NCBI GenBank assembly: GCA_943737045.1
Contig: CALSFV010000031.1
Coordinates: forward strand, 868,001-932,000
From: Parapristionchus giblindavisi
Lineage: Eukaryota > Nematoda > Chromadorea > Rhabditida > Diplogasteridae
Direction: 5' to 3'
Length of the DNA: 64,000 bases
Shown here: positions 47,600-58,923 of the stretch, piece after piece
Layout of the letters: every line of letters starts with the position of its first letter
How positions within the stretch are numbered: position 1 is the first letter of the stretch
The notes under the pieces: generated by a model
The model's input: only the letters and a program-made list of their open reading frames with translations
Databases searched by the model: none
What the model was told of the DNA's origin: nothing
Position numbers and translations under genes: made by a program

Positions 47600-49543
47600 A
47601 TGATCGTCTATTTAGCGGCTAGTGTTGCAGTCTTGGCTGTCTGTGGTTCAGCACAGAATGATGGACTGCAGGCGATTACTCCCATTCCAAAGGAACATTT
47701 CGATCCCAAAGTTTCAGGTATGTTACAATTTTAGCTACAAGCTAAACGTCATCAAACTTGTCTTCAAACGAGAATACTGATTTTGAGAAACTTTTGGTAA
47801 ACGACGTATGAATTCCACAATATTCTTTTTGACAATTTCTAATTTCCTTTAGAATTTCTTCGCATCGACGCTAACAGTGATCAACAGATTTCTTTTGCTG
47901 AATTCATTCTTGGTGATACTGATTACATCAAGGAGCGATCAAAGGATTTTCATAGATTGGATACCAATGGTAGGAGTATCTATATTTGATTACCAATCAG
48001 TTAAATTTGCCCTCAAATTCGAATAGGCAATGTACTCAATATAGACATCTTTTATGCATTATCGTTGATCTCTGCTAGTCAGTGAAATATAAAAATGAAT
48101 AACAATGAATGATAAATATTTATTCTGAAACTTAAGAGACACTTTCAATATACAATTATTATATTTCTTCTACCTATGAAATTCTAACGATTAAATTTTA
48201 CAGGTGACAGCATCATAACACGAGAAGAGTTCGATGCATTTTATGCTAATAGAAATGATCATAGAGTTGGACATGGACATGATGATTTTATGAGACGAAT
48301 GGTAAACTATTTAATGTTTCCATAATTAATTCTCCTCCACTTTGGTAATGCTCTCTTCATCTATGATAGAGTGTTCCTGGAGTGGAATGAAGTGCTTGAA
48401 TCATCTTTAGCTAATCTATTCTTAACGTATAATAAAAAAAAATCCATGCTTAGACATTCATTCACTCACGGGAATTTTTCTGTCTGACAATAAACACATT
48501 TTCGTCTTTAAGTGTATGATCAAATAACACAATAGCTTTCATGCCATCCACTAACACATTTCTCTCTGCATGCACACACACATCGGTATGCTTACGATTC
48601 TGGCCGGTTGACGGAAAGGATGACGTCAGATTTCGACTTGCTTCATCGTCACAAACGCTTCATGGCTACTGAAGGAGGGTACGAATCACATCATATCGTC
48701 TCCCATAGTGGACAACCATTAATTGATCATCATCATTATATTCATTATCATGAAGGAGAATTAGCAGATGGAACTCCATCATCATCATCAGGGAATCAGA
48801 TTAATCAAAGACAAGGAGGTATTAATGGACTCTCCGGACAGACTGGATTAGCATCAGTCGGTAGTGGCCTTGGAGGGTTAACAGGTCTAGCTACTTCGGG
48901 AGGAGAATCAAGTAGTATCGGATCTTCCTTGACTAATACTATAGGAACAATTGGAGGAATCTCGACAGGATTCGCTCTTCCCACTGGAGTCTCTTCAGTA
49001 GCTCAAAATCTGAAGAATGTCCTGAACATATCATCATCACCCCAATACTTTTCCTTAATCACTCTATCACTGCTCACACTTGCATGGTTATTGTCAATAA
49101 ATTAATGTGCTGTCTATATGGCTTTGTTGCCTGGACATGTCATTCACAATAATAAGACATGTGTATTCTGATCAATAATGTTAGTCAGATAAAATAAGAC
49201 CCATCTGTGATTTCAGCATTCGTCGAGACCAAATCACGGTCGATCTGGACAGGAGTTCTTCGATGGTCATCGAATCAATCGACATGAGTATCCTGATGAA
49301 AGACAAGATGACTTCCATAGACCTCACGATGATAATGATGATGATCGTAGAGGACGTCCCGGAATTCCTGAGGCCATGCCCCGGTTCTCTGATAATACTC
49401 CTCGTTTCGGTGGAGATGGTCCAAGGGCAGAGATGACTATTCTGCCAGTACCATCAGTCACTATGAATAAACCGGAAGAAGATGAGGAGAATGATCGTGG
49501 AAATCCTCAACAACAAAACGATGATAAAAGACAAAGAGCTTGA
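47600..49543 (+). CDS. Secreted EF-hand calcium-binding protein
   Basis: Four exons: 47600-47717, 47853-47969, 48204-48301, 49217-49543. They total 660 nt, or 219 residues. A signal peptide (MIVYLAASVAVLAVCGSAQ) is followed by an EF-hand pair. The first loop is DANSDQQISFAE (Asp1, Asn3, Asp5, Glu12) and the second DTNGDSIITREE (Asp1, Asn3, Asp5, Glu12). Both keep the calcium-binding positions, and the exon 2-3 junction falls inside the second loop. The C-terminal half is low-complexity, rich in Asp, Arg, His and Pro (HRPHDDNDDDDRRGRPG), and ends KRQRA. It is likely exported or held in the secretory path; there is no KDEL-like retention signal. I cannot assign it to a named worm protein. The last intron holds another open frame (see 48620). 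Confidence 0.75.
48620..49105 (+). CDS. Intron-embedded frame with GPI-like tail (alternative exon or nested gene)
   Basis: An open frame of up to 162 residues lies inside the last intron of the EF-hand gene, on the same strand. It is His-rich near the start (IDHHHYIHYHEGELADG), then Gly/Ser/Thr-rich. It ends in a hydrophobic tail (YFSLITLSLLTLAWLLS) followed at once by TAA, the layout of a GPI-anchor signal. Such a tail needs an N-terminal signal peptide, which this frame lacks. Splicing exon 2 to a TCAG acceptor at 48629 keeps frame and would supply one, but would drop most of the second EF hand. Exon 3 cannot join in frame. Coding composition is good; its true mRNA is unknown. Confidence 0.55.
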   Translation: MTSDFDLLHRHKRFMATEGGYESHHIVSHSGQPLIDHHHYIHYHEGELADGTPSSSSGNQINQRQGGINGLSGQTGLASVGSGLGGLTGLATSGGESSSIGSSLTNTIGTIGGISTGFALPTGVSSVAQNLKNVLNISSSPQYFSLITLSLLTLAWLLSIN

Positions 49544-49641
49544 ACTTATTTATTGTCCACTGATAAATATTCTTCTATATGCACTGTTAGATACGTAAAC
49601 TCGAAATCTACCAAACATGATATCCAGTCACAGTAACTAGT

Positions 49642-49814
49642 AGGGATCCGCATTCGTGCAAATGCACAGCCGGTTCGATCATGAACGAAATAAAAATGAT
49701 GAAAAGTCATTCTGCACAATTATCATGCATTTTTCGTGCCCATTCGTGCAATAGACTTTTCTTTCATTTTCATTTTGAAAATCATTTCGCACGAATGCAC
49801 ATTTGCGGATCCCT
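49642..49814. mobile_element. MITE, AGGGATCCGCATTCG family, copy 1
   Basis: A 173-base element with AGGGATCCGCATTCGTGCA and GCACATTTGCGGATCCCT ends, bordered on both sides by AGTAACTAGT. A target duplication of that length suits Mutator-like (MULE) elements. A relative lies at 52674-52950. Confidence 0.8.
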
Positions 49815-49824
49815 AGTAACTAGT

Positions 49825-50624
49825 AGTGCTGTTTAGTCGAATGTATTCTGCGAATATTTTCGGTCGAATAAAATTTAGCTTTTTAGTCGACCGGTCGTTT
49901 TAGTCTCGACTAAAAATGACATTTTATTCTAGACTAAAACTTAGTCGAGACTAAATTTGCATTTAGTCGAGAATAAAAGTGTTCAAAATGCGATAAAATT
50001 AACAATTTCAACATTTTACTGGTGACATCGCAATACTATACAGTTTCCTGACAGTCTCTTCTGCTTCCATATGCATCTGACAATCTGAAAATTGACAATT
50101 CCATCTGACGAGGAAAGTCTTACAATTAGATGTCGCTATGAGAACAGAAGCGAAGTACTTTTGAACAGCGAAATTCCTTTGCGCTCATGGATGCAGAAGT
50201 TATTTGATGTTAAATATCGAAAACAATGAAAAGCTAATGAGATAAATTTCACGCACGATTCCTGTAAAAACGAGCAAAAAAAATTTCGATAGGCGAACCC
50301 GAACCATTCATAGTCTGATCGAGGGCAGCACGCAATACCACTACACGCCGCCATGATTTCATTCCTGTTTTAGGGGCGTCTTATTTCAATCAAATAGACG
50401 AGAAATGGACCACTTAGCACCAAAAAATTAATGGAAAATGAAAGTGTGTTCTCGAATATATTCGAAAATATTATTCGAGACTAAATGCAAATTTAGTCGC
50501 GAATATTAGTCTATTTGCCCATTTAGTCGAGACCAAAATGAAAAAAATATTTTCGAATGATTTTTAGTCTGGACTAAAAATGCAAATTTAGTCGAGACTA
50601 AATTTTATTCCATCTAACAACACT
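49825..50624. mobile_element. MITE with GTCGAGACTAAA repeats
   Basis: An 800-base element with ends AGTGCTGTTTAG and CTAACAACACT, also bordered on both sides by AGTAACTAGT. Words of the type TTTAGTCGAGACTAAA recur about ten times in both strands, mostly near the ends. No open frame of note. Confidence 0.8.
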
Positions 50625-52673
50625 AGTAACTAGTGGCATATTCCATTCGTACTACCATTATGACAGGAAAAAATGAGAGTTGAGAAAATTGATAATGAAA
50701 ATTTTCATTTCCTATGACGTGATAGGTGAACACAAGTTTCAGCTCTCTCTTCAACGAACCTTGTAGTGCAGAAGTTTAAGTTGCATGCATGTGCTTTCCT
50801 GCTGGTGCGAGATATTATGTTGCTATTAAACTGTTTACTATTGAACACTTTAACTTTAATTTTGTAAAAATCTTGCAAATGGGATGCAAGGAAGGAACGC
50901 GCTCAGCGGTGTGTTCAATCTGTCAAAAAAAAATTGCGAGAAATAATTATGTCCATCTTCATCAGCGGGATCGATAACCCCTATACACAAGTTTTGAGGA
51001 TATAAAAATTTTTGGCCTGTGCCAGCCCTCCCCCAGATTTGTCTTACGCAAACGGCCCATTAATACTTTTCAATATTTCCTGCAAACATCAAATGTTCTA
51101 TTACCAACCGATATCGTGATAATCTCAAATCTGTTGTGAACGAACTTTCCAGAGTTATATCGAATTATTAAATAGCTTTATGTCGACACGGATAAAATCA
51201 GTTTGCAAATACATACATTCGCACTATAAACATGTAGAATAACTTGACTATCCGTCGAGATAAACACATTAGTATTATAGTACTTTTTCCATATTTTTAT
51301 CGTGTATCGTGGCTGAGATACCGTAATATTGTTCATTTTGTGTACTGACGTTGGAATGTGAATGATTTGTAGATGTACTAACAACTTCCCAACTATTGTA
51401 CATATTATAGGTACTTCACAAGATAATTGACTCGTTTATTATGTTTTGTAGTAAAACGGATATGAAGAGTTTCTTCACTGAATTTCACTATTAAATTCAC
51501 AACTTGATCATAAACCATTCACTGATCCATCTCACAACTATGTTTCAGCTTATTGGCAAATAGTTTTTTTGTCTATTATACAAGAATGAATGAGATTATC
51601 TTAATCTTCAAAGATATCAATATCCTAAAAATTCCATAGGATGTTCGACGCTTGCGAAGCGCATTTCGTCAGCTTGAATATTCATTTAAGTTTTTTTTAA
51701 TTCAAAACTACGACCCAATGAAGTTCATAATGTATTACATTCATTTCATACTGTTCTTGACTGAATTATTCAATCAAATTATATCGTCAATTCAACTTCC
51801 CTAGACGATATAGTAATTACTACTTTATGAGAGTAGTTGTAAACCATTTGATCGATCTCATAACTATGTTTCAGGTTAATGGTAAATAATTGTTGTCAGT
51901 CGTAATACAAGAATGGATGAGGTTCCTTTCGCCTTCGAAGTATTTCATTATTTGAGTTGCACCATATCTCTAATCAGTCATATTGTCCTCATCTTTCTCA
52001 TCTTATTCAAAACCCCTAAAAACTTATATGGCTACGCTATAATGTTGCTTTGGTTGGTTTGTTATATTTGAATTTCATTGATATAATATAATGAATTTAG
52101 TCTGACACTGCACGATGTTGTTACAACATTAAGCACGGTCGTTGCGTTCCCCAGGTATCAGCTCTTGTAGCTCTGACAACGCTATTAAATAGTAGAAAAT
52201 GAATTAAGCTAGAATACGCTCAGAGAAATTTATTTTTAAATTTCTTAAATGTGTTTAATATAACATTTCTCAGGTCTTGCGTACTGTTAAGTGTACTTTT
52301 TTTTAATGTGTGTATCCACAAGTTGAATGTTAAATATGAATTATGATATTTATATAATAAATAATACTTTTGAGAGTTCTCGTTCTTGGTATGGATGGTG
52401 TAGTCGTCATCTGTAATGGTCCTTGTATCTTTCTCAATTTTACCATCCCTTATGTCGGTCATCCCTGTATCTTCTTCTATACAAGTATTTTACATGGACT
52501 CATGAATTACAACGTCCAGAATACTGCCTGTTTTTGTTATAGGTAATTCACAACCAAAATCGTTAAGAATACATCCAGAGCCAATTTTAAGCTCTCCTCT
52601 CTGCCATTGTTCTCTTGTTTTCTTTCTCTACGAAAGAGTGCTGCCAGAACGTAAAATTAGCTCGTAGTGTGCT

Positions 52674-52950
52674 AGAGATCCGCATTCGTGCAATTGCACG
52701 ACCGGTCGACCAATGTTCGACGTTAAAAAAAGTCATTCTGCGCGATTTTGACTCTTAATTTCGTGCAAAGTCGCGCAGTGGCCATAAGAAAAAATCCACC
52801 GCTCGAAGAGTGAAAATGAATGAGAATGAGTCGACTTCTCAAATTTGCACGTAATTCTTTTTAATTATCAAATTAAAATCGTGCGCACGATTTCTCATGC
52901 ATCTATTAGTGAGAAATCATTTTTGCGCGACAGCACGATTGCGGATCTCT
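52674..52950. mobile_element. MITE, AGGGATCCGCATTCG family, copy 2
   Basis: Ends AGAGATCCGCATTCGTGCA and GCACGATTGCGGATCTCT match 49642-49814 with few changes. Flanks GTAGTGTGCT and ATAGTGTGCC agree at eight of ten bases, again pointing to a duplication of about 8-10 bases. The interior is longer than in copy 1. Confidence 0.75.
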
Positions 52951-53577
52951 ATAGTGTGCCATTAATTTTTTTTTAAATTTCACGATCACGTAAATAAAGA
53001 AAAGATTTAAATTAGCACGTAGACTATACAATGTAGTCTTCCTTTCATTTAATTAGTCAAAATCATAATCAAATTCAGGTACTTTGTTCTTCGTTTCGAA
53101 ACACCAAGTCTTCTTACGATATTTATAGTTATTTGTATTCTTGCGTCACCAACCTTTACATGCATGGTTTGTGGACCAGTCTTTATATCACAATTATAAT
53201 CAATCGTCACTTCTCTTCAAATATTGTTTCTTTGTCCACTGACAATGAGGGATGTTTGTATCCCGGTAATGAGGCATGCTAAGACCATAACAGAGAGATT
53301 CATTCATGATTACATGAATATCAGTTTATCTTCCTCCTTTCGTCTTCACCTAAACAAGAGATTAATGTAATTCTAAAACAATACGTGCCTGAATACGATT
53401 TGTCTAAGAGCACTTATTTTGGTATGTTTTATTTTCTTGTTTTCATTGTTATGTCCATGATTTGATTGAAAAAACAATTGTCGTTGCTCATATCACGCAA
53501 TATTTCTCTTTGCAATACCATACGAAAATTTGTTCCTTCCGCTCTGATAACAAACTCTCACAGACTTAGAGTGTGCT

Positions 53578-53872
53578 GTCGTTACATATTCCTTACGTGC
53601 CTACGCCGTCACGTAACTTGTCAAGCGTTACATTTCGCCTCGTAAAAGTCCACGTAAATGTTGGGTCTCGAGCGGAAAATCCAGATGGTCCATAAAATTA
53701 ACGTGAAAGGTTACGATACAACCATTATTTATCGTTGGTTATGATATCTTCTTGTCGTATCCCGATCGAAAATCAGGGTTTCATACTTTGTGCCCAGCAC
53801 AATCCATTTACTATGTGTATGTAGCAAAATGTAATGGCAGTTGGGTGTAAGCACGAATCAAATGTAACGACA
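53578..53872. mobile_element. MITE, GCATCGTTACATT family, diverged copy
   Basis: Shares GTCGTTACAT, CTACGCCGTCACGTAA and GTTGGGTCTCGAG with 37251-37539, and ends in AATGTAACGAC. More diverged and less palindromic than the first copy, so probably older. Confidence 0.6.
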
Positions 53873-54964
53873 AATATGTAGTGAAAAGATGACATTTGAG
53901 ATTTCTTTCCTTTTAAGGTGTTCATAATCTCGGTCACTCACTCGCTTTGCCTAGTATCATTTGGTTAATAATTCTATGTATTGTGTGTTTAAGTTTGAAC
54001 ATATGGGCGGGAAGGGCTATACGAAAGTAAGATATTATCAAATTGTAATTCTGAAGTTATGCTAAGAGATTGAATAATGTCATTCTTTCAGTTTTTTGAA
54101 TGACCATGCTGCACATTTTGCTGGAAAGACGAGCAAGACTCACATGGAAATATTGACTGTAACTTTAAATCATTATTCAATTCTAATTTATGTTTTATAG
54201 GCACTATCATTTCAAACTATAATCTTGCAACTTTTCTTCATTCCTATAGTAATAGTTGTTATGGGAGCATTGGATTTGTATAGATCTCCATATCTTGAAT
54301 ACTTCATTCACATGGTTAACTTCTTATTTGAATATTCAATCAATATTTCTAAAAATTGCAAAAAGTCTCATTGAATGTTGTTGTTTTTTTTTCGAAAAAA
54401 AATTACATTAATTGTAAATGTATCACCACTTCAACAAAAACTCACGTATTCATTTCTTGCTATCTCTATAGTTTTTCATCTATATTCTAATATTAAGGTT
54501 CTATCTTTTTTCAGATCGGCGAAGTCTGCATCGGAGGAACATCAACTATTACCATGATTTTTGTAATGCCCTACCGAAAGTAAGATATTAAATTTTATTT
54601 CTAGATTTGAAAAAGATATATTCAGAGGTTTATTGTCGATTTGTCGGAAGCAAAGACAGAATCCGATAAGTGCTGTTCACTGTGAGATGGATAGTTGTAG
54701 ACAAAGTAATATAACAGTGAAGGGTTCGAAGAAAAATTGATATGATATCAAGTTTGGTTTAATCAGAGATAAGAAGATAAAGTAACTTCAATACATATGA
54801 TGTTTAAGATCTTCCCAGTAGAAAACAAATCCAAAGTTGTGCCAAAAATGTGTTGTACTCACGGTGCATAAGGAGGAGTTTAAAAAATAATGTTTATCAA
54901 AAATAATGTATGGTTCAATAGAATTGTTTTCTAAAATAAAAAAAAACGATGGCACCCAAAAAAA

Positions 54965-57182
54965 TTATTCAATGAGTTCTTTTCGTTGAACGACGCGATT
55001 GTAGCGGCGGATTGTCTGAAATTTTTTAATTTAAAAATTATATCAAAGAAAATAAAATACGTTTTATGACTTTTTGACAAGACAGATAAAATGTAACAGA
55101 TTAGGGAACTGAGGGCAAAAGGGAAAATATGAAAAATTTCTAAAAAGTATTGTTCTATTTAAAAATAGTTGAAATGACGATACCGTTTGAATGGATGACC
55201 CTCCTACTCTATGTGAAGGTTGTTTACTCTCTTCTAATGTCACTTCTGAATCATTTTGTGGATCATCTCTGAAAGAATTAATAATTATTATCTATCACTA
55301 TAAAACATATTTATGGCACCATACCAACATTCATAATTCATTTCAAACGAGAATAAAATTGGTCAACGGTTCCCTCATCCAATAATACTCTTAAGAGGTA
55401 GTGAAATAGTATTTCGAAATAATAATAAAAAAACGTTTAAAAAATGAAGATAACGTTGGAAATGTTTCATTCCAATCCCTAGAACACGAGCAATGTTGGC
55501 TACTTTTCTTTTAAATTAACAATCGTACCCCTCTCTCCACATGTTCCTCAGAGCTTCTAATCCCGAGCTGAAAAATAATTACATGAAACCTTCTACTATG
55601 CAACTAGTAATTGCCAACATTACTCGTGATTATCTAAGGTAATACATACAATTCACCATTGAATTAGTTAAAGAAGGGGAACCAGGAGATTTGGGATGCG
55701 CTAGAACGTGGGAGATAGGAAGTGACCTTATGTTCTCTATCAGAATTGAGAGGTCCACAGAGTAGCGTGTATAGCTAAGTGGTTACATGCCAGCGTTTGT
55801 AACCGTGCCACGCGGGTTCGAATCCCGTTTGCAATTTTCCATATATTTTCAAAAACTCGCGCCTTTCCCTGGACATGAGTGAACTTTAATCCCGGGTTTA
55901 CGGTATTCCGGGGCATATAAAATCTTAGAGAAAATTGTTTTTGTAATCAGGGAGATGTGATCTATAGTTCTGCCTGGCCAGTTTAGTCACGAAAAAACTC
56001 GAGGGTCCCCTTCTTTAACACACAACACTTTATTTGCAATTTTCGGGAATTGTTGAAACCTTGTATCGTTCCAACTTTTTTTTAAACTGTCAGTATTCCT
56101 TTTCTTATCTAAATCTGAAATGCTCACCCTTCACTTTCTCCTTTTCCATCATCTGTAGCAACAATATTCTTGAAGTTTTTCTTATTATCAACTGACTTCT
56201 CAGCTTCTTCCTCTTCTTTCCTAAAATGTCATTGTGATATCGTATGCCGAGAAACTAATTGAATTCCTTAAAATAACTTGAAATGATCTCTATTTTGATT
56301 CAAAATATATCTTATAAAAAGTATTTTAATAAAATACAATTTTCTAAGCTCTCTTTCCTGTCGTCTCCTCTCAATAGCACGTAATTGATTGCGAAGTTCT
56401 CGCTCGAGTTCCTGAACGGATTGTTTCGATTACTGTAGATGGATTATCGATTACTTCTTCTGTCATAGATGTTTCTTCTATAAGTGTATTGGAACTTCTC
56501 GCTTGTGCTCGAGCAGCGGCTCCTTCTAAAATTATAAGAATAAAAAGAATATTTGTGAATATAATCGAAAACGAATTTTAAAAAGTAGAAAAAGATATTA
56601 AATTAAATAACTGTTCCCTGACCTCGTGAGAGGATAAGTTGGTAAAGTCGAAACAATGATTACCAGATGTAGCAGCATCATCCTTGGGTGCAGCTTCAGT
56701 TTCTTTTGTCGCGGCAGTGGTAGCAGCTGAGAAAAAAATAACATTAATATAATGGAAATCATAATATGATTCACTTTTTTTAAACTCTAAACTAGAAATT
56801 TGCACTTGTCAATAGCAATAATAAGAGTAACTATCGCTTACAAGTATCATCTTTAGGTGCATTGAAGGTTGGCAGTCCATGGATGGATGGTGTAAGATTA
56901 CCTCAATGACACTAATAATTTTTTTTTAAATAAACGAAATATAATATAAAAAGTAGGCTGGAATAAGATCTGGCCAATTAATAATAGTTTAGAATAGAAA
57001 AAGATCGTATCATTGCTCTTAAATAATTATTGATGGTTCAAACAGATAGAATGCATTTTTCACGATGAAGAATCGGAAATGTATGACAAACTAGGCATGC
57101 AGGCTTCGGCTCCTTGAGCCTTCCAAATCACGTAGGCAGCTCCTGCTACGAAAAGAGCCATCATCGAAGGATGCATACCCAT
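54965..57182 (-). CDS. Unrecognised acidic protein with N-terminal membrane anchor
   Basis: Nine exons on the minus strand: 57092-57182, 56842-56901, 56664-56726, 56455-56525, 56338-56411, 56128-56220, 55529-55567, 55184-55268, 54965-55015. They total 627 nt, or 208 residues. The start (MGMHPSMMALFVAGAAYVIW) is a signal anchor or signal peptide. Next comes an Ala/Thr/Glu-rich part (about 50-95), then a charged helix likely to form a coiled coil (EELERELRNQLRAIERRRQE and on), and a polar tail ending QRKELIE. The intron at 56412-56454 is only 43 nt; using it avoids an apparent frame break. A gene ending instead at 55516 (TAA) would also keep frame, but the two further exons have good splice sites. 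No family is recognised. Confidence 0.6.
55668..56018. mobile_element. CTTTAA-ended element carrying a tRNA-like sequence
   Basis: The left end TTAAAGAAGGGGAACC mirrors the right end GGGTCCCCTTCTTTAA. It lies inside an intron (55568-56127) of the acidic membrane-anchored protein gene. The interior holds a tRNA-like A-box/B-box stretch at 55768-55840. A related right end (GGGTCCCCTTCTTTAA) stands at 11479-11494 in intron 10 of the exchanger. Confidence 0.65.
55768..55840 (+). repeat. tRNA-like sequence (possibly from tRNA-Thr)
   Basis: TATAGCTAAGTGGTTACATGC is a full A box. GCGGGTTCGAATCCCGT forms an intact T arm with a perfect B box. Between them TTTGTAA could be a Thr(UGU)-type anticodon loop. 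Acceptor and anticodon stems pair badly, so I take it as tRNA-derived. Confidence 0.55.
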
Positions 57183-57973
57183 GGTTGAATACTGGAAGAA
57201 AGTATTGATTCATTTCATATCAATTGAAAATATAGAATTTCGGTAGTCGTGAAAGAAAAGAAGTGTAAAGAAACATCGTAGAAGTGGTCAAAATGTTTCT
57301 CTGGCAAACGTTTCATGCAAAGAATAATTTAATATTTCAACATGAGGTTTGGAAGAGAACATGATATAGATCGGAGACACTCCATTATGAAGAACTCTCG
57401 ATTTCTACTCAATTTGTGAGTTGTTATAAAGGAGAATGCGGGTATTAACCACTCCTCCTTTCCTCATCTTATCCGGATCTAAGCATGGACAAGTAGTATG
57501 TTGATGAAATGAGCTAATCAGTTACTGGTTCACTACCATTACAATCTATAGAGTCTCTGATAAACAAGTTTATACGCCCAATCATGGCATTATCTCTCGA
57601 ATTCATAGTTTATTCATCCTTTCACTATCATCTAACTACTATTTTCGTTTTCCAATGTTGATTCGACTCGTGAAATGTGCGGTGAAGTTATCGTTGACTC
57701 ATGAATCGATATCTCTGATGATTGAACACATCTATCATATTTATCTACTCTATCGAATAAGAGTCTGGATAGAGAATATCGGAGAACTTATTCTACAATT
57801 ATGTGCTATTTAATAAATGTCATATAACTAGATAAATTTGAATACATTCAGCTTGTATTTGTATCGCTCGTATACATTAGAATTAATTTTTTTATCGATT
57901 GGGCACTAACGAATTACTAATGAAGGGACAGGGAATATTAATCGACTTGAAGTCTCGGACATCTTAAAAGAAT

Positions 57974-58923
57974 CTAAGCGACGTTACGACGATGCTGAAA
58001 AAAATATCGATATTGATTAATATTTGGAAAGCATTGAGAATTACCCTTTGGACGAAGTTTCTAGAAGCCTGATCTCTGATGACATCTTCATCGAACATTT
58101 GACTCTCTTGAATAGGAATCTGCCCGCTGGCTTCCTGCAATGATTGTTTGGTTACTGTTATCTTTATGGGCATATCGATTGATATCATACCCTCATCAAT
58201 GCGTGTGCTGCGGTTCCAAACTTTCCGACAATTCCGGCCCACTCACGCATGGACGTGCGAACCTGCAGAGAATTGAACATCAGCATCGATTTGGTGGAGT
58301 GACTACCGTATACCGTATGGTGTATACCACACATCATGAATACGGTACATCTGATCTTTTCCCACTCGATGCCGATTCAATCCTCTACATATGAGCAACG
58401 CCGCAGCGAGTGGGACAGATTGTGGATGGATCAAAGATCAAAGATCACAAACCTCTTGAGCTACTTCCGAGAGAACTTGTGCGGGAACGGGACCAGTCTT
58501 TAGCAATTCGGGCTCGTCAGCGGCTAGTATAGAAGCTTCGGTTGCATGTTCAGTCTGTGAATGAAATATGCTTCATTTTCGTTCAGGGAAGTATGTAGTA
58601 ATGGGAGATATGTTGAATGTAAAATAATAGATGAACTGCATAACTACCTCAGTTTTCGGTTCCGATACTGGACTGTCTTCGGTTTTTGTATCGGGAGCGT
58701 CGGCTCTTACATCGGCCTCACTTGAAGGGGCTGCGTTATCTTGGTTGACGGTATCTGATTGAGTCTCAGTCTGAAAATAAAAAAAAAATATCAGAGATCA
58801 GTTATCGAAAGATTAAAGATCATTTACAGTAGGTTTATCATTGGGATGAAGTGGAGTATTGGGTGCACAACCGTAGACGATTCCAATGAGAAGAGTCAGA
58901 AGAAGACAACGATAGATCATCAT
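57974..58923 (-). CDS. Unrecognised secreted acidic Thr/Glu-rich protein
   Basis: Six exons on the minus strand: 58828-58923, 58648-58770, 58453-58554, 58191-58262, 58045-58134, 57974-57994. They total 504 nt, or 167 residues; every intron is phase 0. A signal peptide (MMIYRCLLLTLLIGIVYG) is followed by a single Cys. A long acidic, Thr/Pro/Ala-rich stretch runs about 27-107. A more ordered part then contains VRTSMREWAGIVGKFGTAAH and SQMFDEDVIRDQASRNF, ending RRNVA. The all-phase-0 structure and low-complexity acidic body suggest growth by exon duplication (TETQ, TEHA). It stands head-to-tail with the gene at 54965-57182, 0.8 kb away. Function unknown. Confidence 0.65.

Larger units (their letters stand above)
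50640..54964. other. Intergenic stretch with elements only
   Basis: No supported exon. Contents: a partial terminus at about 51018-51060 (CTGTGCCAG, then CTTACGCAAACGGCC) related to the element at 18045-18742; a MITE at 52674-52950; a diverged MITE at 53578-53872; and otherwise AT-rich sequence. Confidence 0.4.

Noticed and set aside
55768..55840. Functional tRNA gene
   Set aside because: The A and B boxes and T arm are good, but the acceptor and anticodon stems do not pair.
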